Positions 22,140 to 31,206 of a DNA stretch of 64,000 nt are shown here, one piece after another. The translations under genes and the position numbers were made by a program. This stretch comes from Tetradesmus obliquus (lineage: Eukaryota > Chlorophyta > Chlorophyceae > Sphaeropleales > Scenedesmaceae). Where the stretch lies: positions 248,001-312,000 of the forward strand of contig CP126195.1 of the NCBI GenBank assembly GCA_030272155.1, in the 5' to 3' direction. How positions within the stretch are numbered: position 1 is the first letter of the stretch; the number at the start of each line of letters is the position of its first letter. Under the pieces are notes generated by a model. It had not been told where the DNA came from. It saw only the letters and a list, made by a program, of their open reading frames with translations, and did not search any database.

Positions 22140-22494
22140 CAGTGCAGCAGGGTCTGGGGCAGTAGAGCTGCACAGTCCAAGGTATGGCAGCTGGCAGCAC
22201 AGCTGGGGAGGTACCGAGGGCAGCCCGGGGGGCAGCAGTGAAGCAGGCGGCAGCACTGCTCGCAGCAGCAATGCAGGGCAGCAGCCTGGTGGTGCAGGGC
22301 TGCTGGTGGATGCAGCCATGTTCCAGCAACTGTCCATGCATACTGCATTGGGGCCAGCAGCGGCTAGCCGCACCGCAGCAGCAGCAGCAGCAGCAGCAGG
22401 CAGCTCCGTAGCATCGCCTGTTGCCAGCCCGACAGCGACAGCAGCGGCAGGTGCTTGCAGGCAGGCGTCAGCAGGCAGCGCTGCCGGCCAATGA
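16407..22494 (+). CDS. STP/HUP-like monosaccharide/H+ symporter (MFS sugar porter) with Gln/Ser-rich tail
   Basis: Eleven exons join in phase to 697 residues: 16407-16553, 16942-17099, 17231-17285, 17725-17808, 18245-18417, 18640-18814, 19209-19413, 20266-20459, 20891-21001, 21476-21571 and 21799-22494. N-terminal GFTDGDSALFIKSF then FFPEV matches the STP start. The loop 2-3 motif is RRGRKPSVWLG, the post-TM6 motif WLPETPSSLLQRG, and the loop 8-9 motif FADSLGRRKG. The end of the transporter core (NIPLDQLDTLWAKHWFWRR) is the STP/HUP signature, although the usual PETK before it reads PTCN. A cytosolic tail of about 190 residues follows, rich in Gln, Ser and Ala, with a CAG-encoded Gln run. Plasma-membrane hexose uptake is expected. 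Intron 2 starts with GC (gcaagt). An upstream in-frame ATG at 16335 would add 24 Gln-rich residues. Confidence 0.9.
17371..17398 (+). repeat. Echo of the sugar transporter exon 3 end
   Basis: GCATTGCTGCATGTTTGTAG and CTGGCAAG repeat the end of exon 3 (17258-17285) about 110 bp downstream, with the donor GT lost. Confidence 0.7.
19081..19112 (+). repeat. Echo of the sugar transporter exon 7 start
   Basis: CAGTCTCGCACCCAGCTGCA at 19085 repeats the junction at 19206 (CAGTCTCGCACCCAGCTTCA), 121 bp upstream of the real exon. Confidence 0.8.
19498..19530 (+). repeat. Echo of the sugar transporter exon 7 end and donor
   Basis: ATCGCCTGCGGCTGCGTGCT followed by GGGTGAGTG repeats the exon 7/intron 7 junction (19391-19420), with an intact-looking donor. 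Confidence 0.8.
19548..19770. repeat. Minisatellite, 25-base unit GCACGCTGAGCAGATTGGTG
   Basis: About nine tandem units of GCACGCTGAGCAGATTGGTG plus CATT, with variants, directly follow the echoed exon 7 donor inside intron 7. Confidence 0.85.
20111..20217 (+). repeat. Long echo (about 105 nt) of the sugar transporter exon 8 start
   Basis: From CAG at 20111 the sequence follows exon 8 (20263 onward) for about 105 nt: GTGGCG, GCCGACAG, GGTACCACCCTGGGCTGCCT, AGCACCTGCTA, GTGGCAGTGGC. Several substitutions are present. It is the longest 5'-edge echo in the window and keeps an open frame over most of its length. Confidence 0.85.
21132..21177 (+). repeat. Echo of the sugar transporter exon 9 end and donor
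   Basis: CTGGCCACTAACAGCATCAC and AGCCTGGCA ... TGATGGTG repeat the last 40 nt and donor of exon 9 (20963-21004). Confidence 0.75.
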
Positions 22495-22575
22495 TGTACG
22501 GCCAAGTTTGGGGTTTTTCTCTTTGACCAATGAGCCTTTCATTGGCTCCCCGTACAGGCGAGGTTACCCTAAGGG

Positions 22576-22580
22576 TGTAA
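22576..22580 (+). terminator. TGTAA polyadenylation signal for the sugar transporter
   Basis: TGTAA lies 82 nt after the stop codon of the sugar transporter, a typical distance for green algae. Confidence 0.5.
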
Positions 22581-23279
22581 TAAACAGAAACAACTTGCCA
22601 ACACCTGGCCACCACCAAACCTTGTTCGCACACACACCTGTGGCGCCAGCCGGTCAGCCACAGCAGCCGCCTGCTCCCCCAGCACCTGCAGCAGCGCCTC
22701 ATTCCTCACACCCTGCTTGGCAAAGGACCACGCCAGCAGGCTGCAGTTATGTTACCCGCGTGTTATTTCCCAAACTTTGCAACCGAGGCAGGCACCAGCA
22801 GCAGGGGGCTGAAGCTGCAAGCAGCCGGCGCACAAAGCATCAATCTGTCAACTCTACTTGAAAATAATTGCCATAGCCTTTCACAAGTTGTCAGCATCTC
22901 TTGACGTCTCCTTGATTCAATTCGTGAGCTGTGGGGTGGGTGTCAAAACATGTTGCACCATGCTTGTAATAATGTCTTCTACGGATCTTTTTTATGGTAG
23001 TTCGTTGTTGCTTGGTCCAGACCAATGCAACAAAATGACTTCCAAAATTGCAATGATAATATCTCTGAGATAATGCTCTGGCCCACCCAAGCCTTCAAGA
23101 ACACAGTCGCTCCTGAAGAGGCAGCGTCACAACGTGTGCATCTACCAGCTGCAGCCGTGTGCGGCTGATCACGCGACACACCGTGTGTGCCTTGGCAAGG
23201 CAAGCACCCAGGCTGCCGTCTGCTGCGTGGCTTTGTGTCTTTGTGAAACCCACCCCCCGGCCACTGGGCACTGCATTCG
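22581..23279. other. Convergent intergenic region with one unexplained minus-strand frame
   Basis: Between two converging genes. The only suggestive coding stretch is the minus-strand frame 23331-23095, listed separately. The rest shows no domain or splice logic. Confidence 0.4.
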
Positions 23280-23331
23280 TCAGCACGAGGCTTGCAGCAC
23301 TACCCGCTTCCTCAGCTGCCAGCTGCTGCAA
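23095..23331 (-). CDS. Possible 3' exon of an unrecognised gene
   Basis: An open frame of 78 residues, including LVLTNAVPSGRGVGF, ACLAKAHTVCRV and LQLVDAHVVTLPLQER, ends in a stop at 23095. The composition (Val, Leu, few Cys, no homopolymer runs) is unlike the repeat-derived frames around it. It begins next to CAGGTTGCAGCAG, which could be an acceptor. It overlaps the far 3' end of the glycosyltransferase in another frame. I do not recognise the family. Confidence 0.3.
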   Translation of the reverse strand: MQQLAAEEAGSAASLVLTNAVPSGRGVGFTKTQSHAADGSLGACLAKAHTVCRVISRTRLQLVDAHVVTLPLQERLCS

Positions 23332-23391
23332 CCTGCAGTGTGCAAGCTGTCTGGCTGTGGGTCGGTGTCACATGCATCACCTGCTGCACAG

Positions 23392-23439
<48 letters not shown>

Positions 23440-24880
23440 GATTTGGCTGCAGTGCCATGCGTGTAGGAACAGCTTACGCCGCGCTTTAATTGTTGCTTGC
23501 AAGCTTGGCAGTTCTGCAGGGCAGTCTTGCGCCTCAGCAGCCGCCGTGCTAGCCCGAGCAGCAGCAGCACTGCAGCTGCAGCAGCGACCGCCTCTGCAAC
23601 AGCCACTGCTGCCAGTGCTGCTGCTGCTGGGTTGTGTCCGTAGTTCTGTGTCATGGTGGGCCATGAAGAGCTCAATCTCATCAACGGCCCTGTCCAGTGG
23701 AGTGCGGTGGCTGTAGTGCAGCCTCAGGGCATGGCTAGCAGTAGCAGCAGCAGCCCTGTAGGACGGCTCATCCCGCACCTGCAGGGCAGTTGACAGGCCA
23801 CGTGATGGATGGGGGTTGCAGAATGTTTGACTTAGAAGGGAGCAGACTGACAAGCTGCATTTGGCCAGTGCAACAGCTACTGCGGTTGGTGCGGGTGTGC
23901 ATCGTCGGCTGCAGTCTAGGCAGCATGCCACTGCAACACATGGATGGCTGCTGCTGACCTCAAAACATCCACGTACATCCTTGCACTGCGCAGTCAATGC
24001 AAGTGTACTTTCCTACGTCAAACTCTGCTTGTGGCCAGCAGAGCAGCAGCACTGCTCACCTGCTTAATCAGGCCAGCCATGTACTGCCGCGTGTACTGCC
24101 TGCCATGCCCAGCCCTGCCCTTCTTGCGCATGCCAACCGCTTCAACTGCCACTTCTGCCATGCCCCTGCCAGCCAGCGCAATTGCAGTTGCTAGTTGCTC
24201 ATCCATGAATGGCACACCAACTGCAGGCACCCCATGGAATGCAGCCTCATAAATAGAGCGGATTCCGGCATGCGTCACAAACGCCTTGCAGTTGGGGTGC
24301 CCTAATGCGTCATTGTAATCCACCCAAGGCGCAATTAACGTGTTATTTCAAGCGGCAGGTCCTGCGAGGACAATTTGTGCGGCAGCGCGCGGACATTCCA
24401 GAGAACCTTGGACGGAGCCAGATCAGCAAAGGCGATCGCAAGCTGGGAATATTCCTATTCCGCAGATATCTGGGCTGCAAAGTGAGCAGAGGAGCCAACT
24501 GCCACCAGAATGAAGCCTGCTGAGGGGTCGGAACCGGCCAGAAATTGAGCCACCTCTGGAGGGCTGATGGTGGCGTGGGGTGGCCGCACCGACACAGGGC
24601 CCACCAGCACCTGCAGGCACACCACGCAAAAAAAATGCAGTGTGGCCACTGCTTCGAGCGCAAAATTTGAAAGTGTGGTGCATACAGCGGCACGTTGCTG
24701 CTGCTGCTGCTGGCAGGTCTGTGGCAGCACATTGCATTGCCAGAGGACGCTGGTGCTATTTCGTGCAGCATGTGTGATTGCGATGCGCGCCGCTCACCCT
24801 GTTGGCCCGCAGCGGCCGTGGCGGCTCCACCTGGAAGCTGTTGAAGTGCAGCTCAAGCAGCGGCTCACAGCTGGGCAGCG

Positions 24881-24928
<48 letters not shown>

Positions 24929-24968
24929 CCTTGGCGTCATTGCTGCATGATGCTGCACTGGATGCACC

Positions 24969-25019
<51 letters not shown>

Positions 25020-25960
25020 GGCATTGCCGCTGCATGATGCTGCACCGGCTGCATCTTGACGCTGGTGCTTGGTGCTGACCGCTGCCACAGCCCTGCCCAG
25101 CCAGGAGTGCTGCCGCAGCAGTGACCAGCCAGCAGGGTTGGCCAGCTGCGCCACTGGCGGCGCGCCACTCACGGGTTGCCCCAGATTCGAACTGCTAACC
25201 CCACTGCCGCGAGCCGCTTGTGGTGCATCTGGTTCTTGGCCCAGCCTTTCCAGGTGAGCAGGTCTGCACTGCTGAGGCCTGACCCAAACTGCAGCACACG
25301 AGTTACACAGCGAGCACCAGCAGGGCAGCAGGGGGTTTAGATAGCTGGCAAGCAGCAGCTGGTGACTGCTGAGGTGAAGAGTGTGTGAAGTAACACACAT
25401 ATGATGTGTTCTTGCATACCTCTTCATGGCACAGGAGCCACCAAGCTTGGTGGTGAACACAGCTCGCAAAGCAGACGTCACCGCCGCATCTCATCAACCA
25501 AAGCCGTGATATACATTGCTACGCAGCTTCATGAACCTCTCTGCTGCTGCTGCTGCTGCTGCTGCTTCCTGGTGCTAATGCATCCCTGGGTGAGCCTGTC
25601 ACTGCTGCACTCATGGGCGCTCGCCTGTGGCGATACCATCATGCTGCAGCGTGCATATCGCAGCTGCTCCTGCTGCTCTTGCACCTCTAGCTGCTGCCAT
25701 TGCACCATCCGCGGCTAGTTCGCAATACCTTGCTATGCTCACCTGCGGCGTGCTGGCTGGCCCGCTGACATGCTGCTGCTGCAGCTGCAGCTGCTACTGC
25801 CGCTGATCCCTGCTACTGTAAGGTCAACATCCTGCTGCTATGCTCACCTGCGGTGTGCTGGCTGGCCCGCTGACATGCTGCTGCTGCTGATCCCTGCTTA
25901 TTGTGAGTTTAACATCTTCCTGCTATGCTCACCTGCGGTGTGCTTGCTGGCCCGCTGAAC

Positions 25961-26013
<53 letters not shown>

Positions 26014-26516
26014 CCCTGCTACTGTAAGTTCAACATCTTCTTGCCGTGCTCACCTGCGGTGTACTTGCTGGCCCGCTGAACATGGCGCAGCCGTTGACCA
26101 GCACCCGCGGCAGCCCCAGCAGGTGCAACAGCACGCAGCTGCAGGAGTCATAGCTGCCTGGGATGGGGATGTTGGTTTCGAGCAGCGCATCCGCTCTCAG
26201 GTCACGGATGAGCTGGTGTGGAGGTGTACAGAGAGGGGTGTGGTGGGAGGGTGATGCGTAGCAGGCAGCACAGCAGCAGCGCGTGAGCAGCAGTTCAGGC
26301 TGGTGTAGGGTGGTGTGCTGCCGAGCAGCTGCCTGCTGAAGTATTCATTGAAACCCTGGCAGGTTGGTGTTTGCTGCTATCTGGGCCTTCTGCAGTTACA
26401 AGTTACAAGTCCTACGCATCAGAAGCAGGCGAGCCTGCGCCTTCTGCGGTGTCAGTTGCGCCTCATGACACAGCAATGCCTGCTAGTTTATGCATTCCTA
26501 ATTGCTGCCTGCTGCG

Positions 26517-26554
<38 letters not shown>

Positions 26555-26671
26555 ACCACCTCACCTGCAGTGCTGTCGCATTGCTCAGCAGCGCCTGGCA
26601 TGCCCCGGCTAGTGTGTGCTGCAGGTTGGCCATGATGGCCATGCTGCCCTTCATCTGCAGGCACCAGCCAG

Positions 26672-26729
<58 letters not shown>

Positions 26730-26896
26730 CGTGTTGAAACGGCGCACTGCACATCATTGCTGGCAACGGGGTGGCACAGCAGGCCAGTGCAGAGTGCATG
26801 TGCAGGACTTCTTTTGCAGCATCATGTCCTTAGCCCAAAACATAATGTGTGCATTAAGAGCTGGACGCTGACAGGCCGCCAGCAGCTGGCTGCTTG

Positions 26897-26943
<47 letters not shown>

Positions 26944-27682
26944 AGCTGCACTACGCTGCGTGTCAGCTGCACACCTGCATACACCTTCGCACACCTGCTT
27001 GTCTTTCCCAGTGATCTTCTTCACCAGCGAGCCAAAGTCCTTCAGCGGCGATGCAAAGCCGATGAAGTTCATGGTAAACTCATCTGGGTGCTGCGCGCGG
27101 TGACGCGCTGCGAACTTCTGCAGCTGCAGCAGCTCATTTTGTTTGGACACCACCGTCACTCGATGGCCCCTGCGGCAGTCGGGTGCGGTGGGCAGGCATG
27201 GCATAGCACGGCAGGGCACAGGATGCTTTGGTGAGAGGTCAGGCAGCAGTGGCTGCTGCAGTCACGCACGTTACTGAACATGAAGCTGGCCTATCCAGCT
27301 TGTCCGGCCATCTGCCGCCATCAATGTTGGAAAGGGTAGAAAACTACACTATTAAAGCAAGCCTGCACTTTGAGACAAGACAAAAATGTGTGATGTTTGC
27401 TGCGGCGCTGTCTCACCTTGCCAGCAGGTGTGCTGCTGCTGTCATGAGGTCCATGCTGGGCGAGTGTGTGGGCATCATCACCACTGCAACAAAGTGATGG
27501 CTGACACCAGCAGCAGCAGCAGCTGTTGGAACGCTTGCAGCATTTGGCAACACGGTGGCGTGCTGCTGCTGCTGCTGCTGCTGCTGAGTTGTCACTGCAG
27601 GCACCAGCAGCAGCAGCTGCTGCAGTGACAGCAGCCACACCACATGCAGCAATGTCCACGGGCATTTGCCCACTCTGGACAT
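23280..27682 (-). CDS. ER-type UDP-glycosyltransferase (GT1 family), frame-disrupted
   Basis: Exons on the minus strand: 27682-27417, 27169-26995, 26654-26565, 26212-26054, 25288 to about 25185, about 24880-24798, 24610-24060 and 23778 onward. The N-terminus is a signal peptide (CPWTLLHVVWLLSLQQLLLL). The acceptor-binding half has MMPTHSPSMDLMTAAAHLLA then GHRVTVVSKQNEL. The UDP-sugar half has HPNCKAFVTHAGIRSIYEAA and GVPAVGVPFMDEQ. Near the C-terminus lies a hydrophobic helix followed by RRLLRRK, the layout of ER-membrane UGTs. The frame is not intact: an in-frame TAG sits at about 24467, a one-base shift at about 24338, a shift at about 23650 before the C-terminal helix, and the join after 25185 is unclear. 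It may be a decaying gene or contain sequencing errors. Long CAG runs encode Gln in the middle and at the C-terminus. Confidence 0.75.
25736..25965 (-). repeat. Three echoes of the glycosyltransferase exon 4 end and donor
   Basis: On the minus strand GCGGGCCAGCA ... ACCGCAGGTGAGCA, the last 25 nt of exon 4 (26054-26080) with its donor, recurs at about 25926-25960, 25838-25875 and 25736-25770. Each lies downstream in the same intron, with a shared TACAGTAGCAGGGA-like stretch between units. All keep a good GT donor. Confidence 0.85.
26893..26943. repeat. (TGCC)n tetranucleotide microsatellite
   Basis: About twelve perfect TGCC units in the glycosyltransferase intron between exons 2 and 3. They create spurious Cys/Leu/Pro/Ala frames. 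Confidence 0.95.
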
Positions 27683-28431
27683 TGAATTGGTTGTTCCAGA
27701 CCGTGTGAGGCGCGTTATCATGGTTTTGCAAGCTGCAGTGCGAGGACCCTTGAATTGCTACCGCTGACTGAAGTAAACCTGTCGGAATGCCGGCCAGTGG
27801 GTTCGGTGTTTACATTTCAGCAGGTGAGAGTGATCAGGTGTCACCGCATTTACGGCAGTAGCAGCGAAAGCACCAAGCATAAGGCCAACCCCCGGCATTG
27901 CGTAATCGTGCAGGCACATTGTTCAGCCAGGTCCAGCGGAAGAGATTAGGCAATCCCCAATCCAAAACAAAACATTTGCTGCAGGGTTCAACATATCCCA
28001 GAGTTGTAGCATGTGTGCGTGTGTGAGAGCACTAGGAGCCCACTATCACACACCGACAGGTCCGTGTATCTCGTCGAGTGACCCAGGGGCTGGCGATGCA
28101 CAGAGGCGCGCAAAGGCTCATCTTTTGCAGAGGGGATGCTCATTAGAATAATAAGTTCCTTGCTTGTCGCACGGCCCACTGCCTGCCTGAAAATCCTGAG
28201 ATCCCATGCGCAGCAACTTAGTACTACTGTGGTGGCACCATACCACGTGCACAACACATCTGTCGCTGCGCATGTGCTCAAACAACGCCCAGCGTATCTC
28301 GGCTGTCATGCGGTGCAACCAGCCAAAGCAAGCGTGGACTGATGACCTGGCCGTGTCCTTGCACAATGTCCCGGGCTTGCACACGTGTCCTTGCACACTG
28401 TGCCTGTGACAGGCTGTACGGAAAGGAGAGG

Positions 28432-28851
28432 AGGAGAGGCTTGTTACAGGAGAAGGCAAGCTATCACCCGAGAGTGAGTCACTTGCCCTACTTTCAGCTC
28501 ACATATCGTATGAACTCGATAGCAAGCCACAAGACGCCACCAAAGAAAACTCCAGAGGCGTCTCGCAGCCCCTATCTCCCCATAAACGAACATGTACATG
28601 CAGGGCAGCAAGTGCGAAATGCAGCACGAAAAGCAGCATGTGCTCCACGCACCAGGCAGAAAGCGCACAGGGAAGGACAAGCATGGTCCAAACAGCAAGC
28701 GGGGTGCACAAAGGTGCTGCTCACCATAAATGTCTGGCATGATTGCATCAAGGCACTGCTGTACTCACCAGACACACACACACACACACACTGTACACAG
28801 GCAGCACAGTATGCACGTGGGAGAGGCTTGTTACAGGAGAAGGCAAGCACG
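28432..28851. repeat. 29-base direct repeat pair
   Basis: GAGAGGCTTGTTACAGGAGA followed by AGGCAAGC occurs at about 28433-28460 and again at about 28822-28849, roughly 390 bp apart. On the minus strand both copies end an open frame with the same ACLLL-stop and contain TGTAA. This looks like another duplicated 3' gene edge, though the gene is unidentified. Confidence 0.6.
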
Positions 28852-28927
28852 TAGCAATGTGCATGAACAATGACTTCCCACCCTGGAAGCTCCATCCTGC
28901 AGCTGCAAGTGCGCAAATCAGGAAACA

Positions 28928-29005
28928 GGCAATGAAACACAGAACGATTGGTAGAGCATCGGCCTTAGGTCGAGAGGTGCGGGTTCGAATCCCGCCGGTG
29001 TCGCC
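28928..29005 (+). other. tRNA-like sequence (degenerate, Leu-like) or tRNA-derived repeat
   Basis: The 3' half is tRNA-like: a perfect T arm, GCGGG-TTCGAAT-CCCGC, which includes the Pol III B box GGTTCGAATCC, followed by CGGTGTCGCC. Upstream are the D-loop-like TTGGTAGAGC and an anticodon-like CCTTAGGT, as in tRNA-Leu(UAG). The D stem, anticodon 3' stem and acceptor stem do not pair properly, so a functional tRNA is unlikely. A tRNA pseudogene or the head of a SINE are both possible. Confidence 0.35.
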
Positions 29006-29632
29006 CCCTCGCCTTCAGGAACCAGTGACAGTAGGTCGATCCCTACTGCGCTGACCGATGAAATGGGGGGCAAGCGCTAAAAACTGGTACGGGTTCGTCC
29101 CGGTAGGAAGGCGCGTATGGGGTAGAATGTAGGTTGCGTGATTCGCACTTGTGCGCACACACGTAGCCTCCAACGGGCGCCCCTGAAGAAAGGGTGAGAC
29201 CGCTCTCCACACTACCTTCGGGTACCGGTGGATTGCAATATGGTCTGGCTGCAGGTATCTGCCGTGGGTCGCTCTACATGAGTTGATGGCCATAGAGTGC
29301 CACTAAGCAGCCGTCCAGGCCCCCTCGGCCCATAAACTTCCGCGCCAGGCACACCAAAGCTCGGCCGCGTAGCTCCTATTCCTATTCCACACAGAACGAA
29401 ACTATGCATCAGCGTCACTGCCATATGTGCGCACAGCCCGCCTGCCCCAAACCGCAGCTGGGAGCCACACACATGTATATGCCCTGGACCAGCAGAGCTG
29501 CGTGCAATGCAATCACACAATGTGTCAGTGCATTGGAGGGCGCAGAGACGTTGCAAAACACTGCAACACGCTGCCACCTGCACTTCTACCTAGTGCTAAA
29601 TGCCGCATCATCACAGGCGGCGATGAAGCTGG

Positions 29633-29735
29633 CACGACCATCCACGGCAAGTACAACCAGATTGCTGGTGTGATAACCCAACTCACGACCATCCACGGCA
29701 AATACAACCAGACTGCTGGTGTGATAACCCAACTC
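29633..29735 (+). repeat. 51-base tandem duplication
   Basis: Two adjacent units of ACGACCATCCACGGCAAGTA plus CAACCAGATTGCTGGTGTGA and TAACCCAACTC, with two or three differences. The 51-base length preserves the frame, but no gene is recognised here. Confidence 0.85.
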
Positions 29736-30380
29736 TATGTTAATCTACAGAGGCAGGAGCATAAGCGTTGTGCCTCAGTCAGTAGCATTGCCTCTGCAAA
29801 GGCCCCCTCGCCAAAACCTAGAGACAGCACCTGATGCGACAGTGCCCAAGACAGCTTGCAATCTACACAACACGTCTTGAGCTGCAGCTGCTCAGCCTGT
29901 ACGCGCACATGATACAGTCAAATACACACCAGGACTGCAAGAGACATATAAGAAACCATGCAGTGCATACGCTCTCTCTGCTCTGACGCCGACTATTTGG
30001 CAATGTCTGCCTGTGTGCAACTACTGCAGCTGTGTAGCCGCGTGCATCAACAACACCTCATCAATCAAAGGCAGCACCCATGACTACATCACACCAGGCG
30101 CTGCACTACCCTGGAACACCTCAGCTCACCATGCCCATGCCAGTAGCAACTCCTGCACGTCGTATCTGGATGCAGCCACGCGCTTATGCTTGATAATGCG
30201 CGTGGCAGCAAGCAACACTAGTGCCTACGCCTACACTATTTGAACGTATTCACCTGTGTTGCAAAGTCATGACAAACCCATCTCCCAAGCAGCCTCCCAG
30301 CCATATGAAACTGTCTCTAGGTATGCCACAGCTGGAGATGCTTGTCTCTAGATATGTCTAGATATGCGTAGCAATATGCC

Positions 30381-30579
30381 TCACAGGATGCCGTTGAGCA
30401 CGCGCTGGTAGTAGTCGTACTGCCGCGTGCTCCAGGCATCCAGGCTGCCACTGATCAGCCTCAACACATGCTGCACACACCCCGCCTCACTCAGCTGCGG
30501 CACAAAGCGGCCTTCCAGCGCAGCCAATACCCTCTCAGGGCCAGCCCTGAAGCACGGCCAGCTGGGGGCCTGACCAGCC

Positions 30580-30617
<38 letters not shown>

Positions 30618-31174
30618 ACCACTGCTGCTGCTGCTGCCAGAGCTGGTAGGGATGTTGCCGGAGGGTGCAGCGCCAGCGCCGGCGCCGGGTGTGCTGGGGC
30701 GTGCGCAGTGTGCCATGATGGTGACGAGGCGCGTGATGCGCTGCCGCTCCTTGCGCGCCGCCAGGAAGCCTTGGATGCACAGCACCTGTGCGGCAACAGC
30801 AGTAAGCAGCGGCGGGCAGAGATAGTTGATTGGTGCAGTGTTGCACTGTTGACAAACGCTGCCAGGACTCCCTGGATGCACAGCACCTGTTGCACGGGAA
30901 GTGGGGCAGTGTGCGGCAAGCAGGGCTGCTGGTAAATCTGCTGCGCGCAGCTGACATAGTTGCGTGTCCAATGTAATGTTCCACACGCATGTTGCCAAGA
31001 AAAATGAGCGCAGAATGCTTGCCACAACATGACTGCAGACCACGATGCAGTGATATCTTAACTTGCAGCTGCCACAATCTAAGTACTGGTGTCAGTCGTT
31101 GGCTCATCTAAAAGCAGTCAAAAGCTCGCTAGACGCTTTTCCAACTCAACACCCACCATCCATATCTGCAGCTA

Positions 31175-31206
<32 letters not shown>

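Larger units (their letters stand above)
27683..30380. other. Gene-poor region between the glycosyltransferase and the PI 4-kinase
   Basis: No gene could be assembled. It holds a tRNA-like sequence, a (CA)n run near 28773-28791, a 29-base direct repeat and a 51-base tandem duplication, listed separately. CTG runs, common elsewhere, are almost absent. A minus-strand open frame at 28711-28499 with hydrophobic stretches (LFVLHFALAALHVHVRLWGD) might be part of a membrane protein, but I could not find partner exons. Confidence 0.35.

Noticed and set aside
24440-24480. TAG read as an amino acid in the glycosyltransferase (altered genetic code)
   Set aside because: The EH-domain gene ends with TAG at the expected place and other genes end in TGA, so a standard nuclear code fits; the in-frame TAG is better explained by gene decay or error.
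25185-25215. tRNA T-arm-like GTTCGAATC on the minus strand
   Set aside because: No neighbouring arms pair, and it falls inside a coding exon of the glycosyltransferase.
28928-29005. A functional tRNA gene
   Set aside because: The T arm is perfect, but the acceptor, D and anticodon stems do not pair properly; kept only as a tRNA-like feature.
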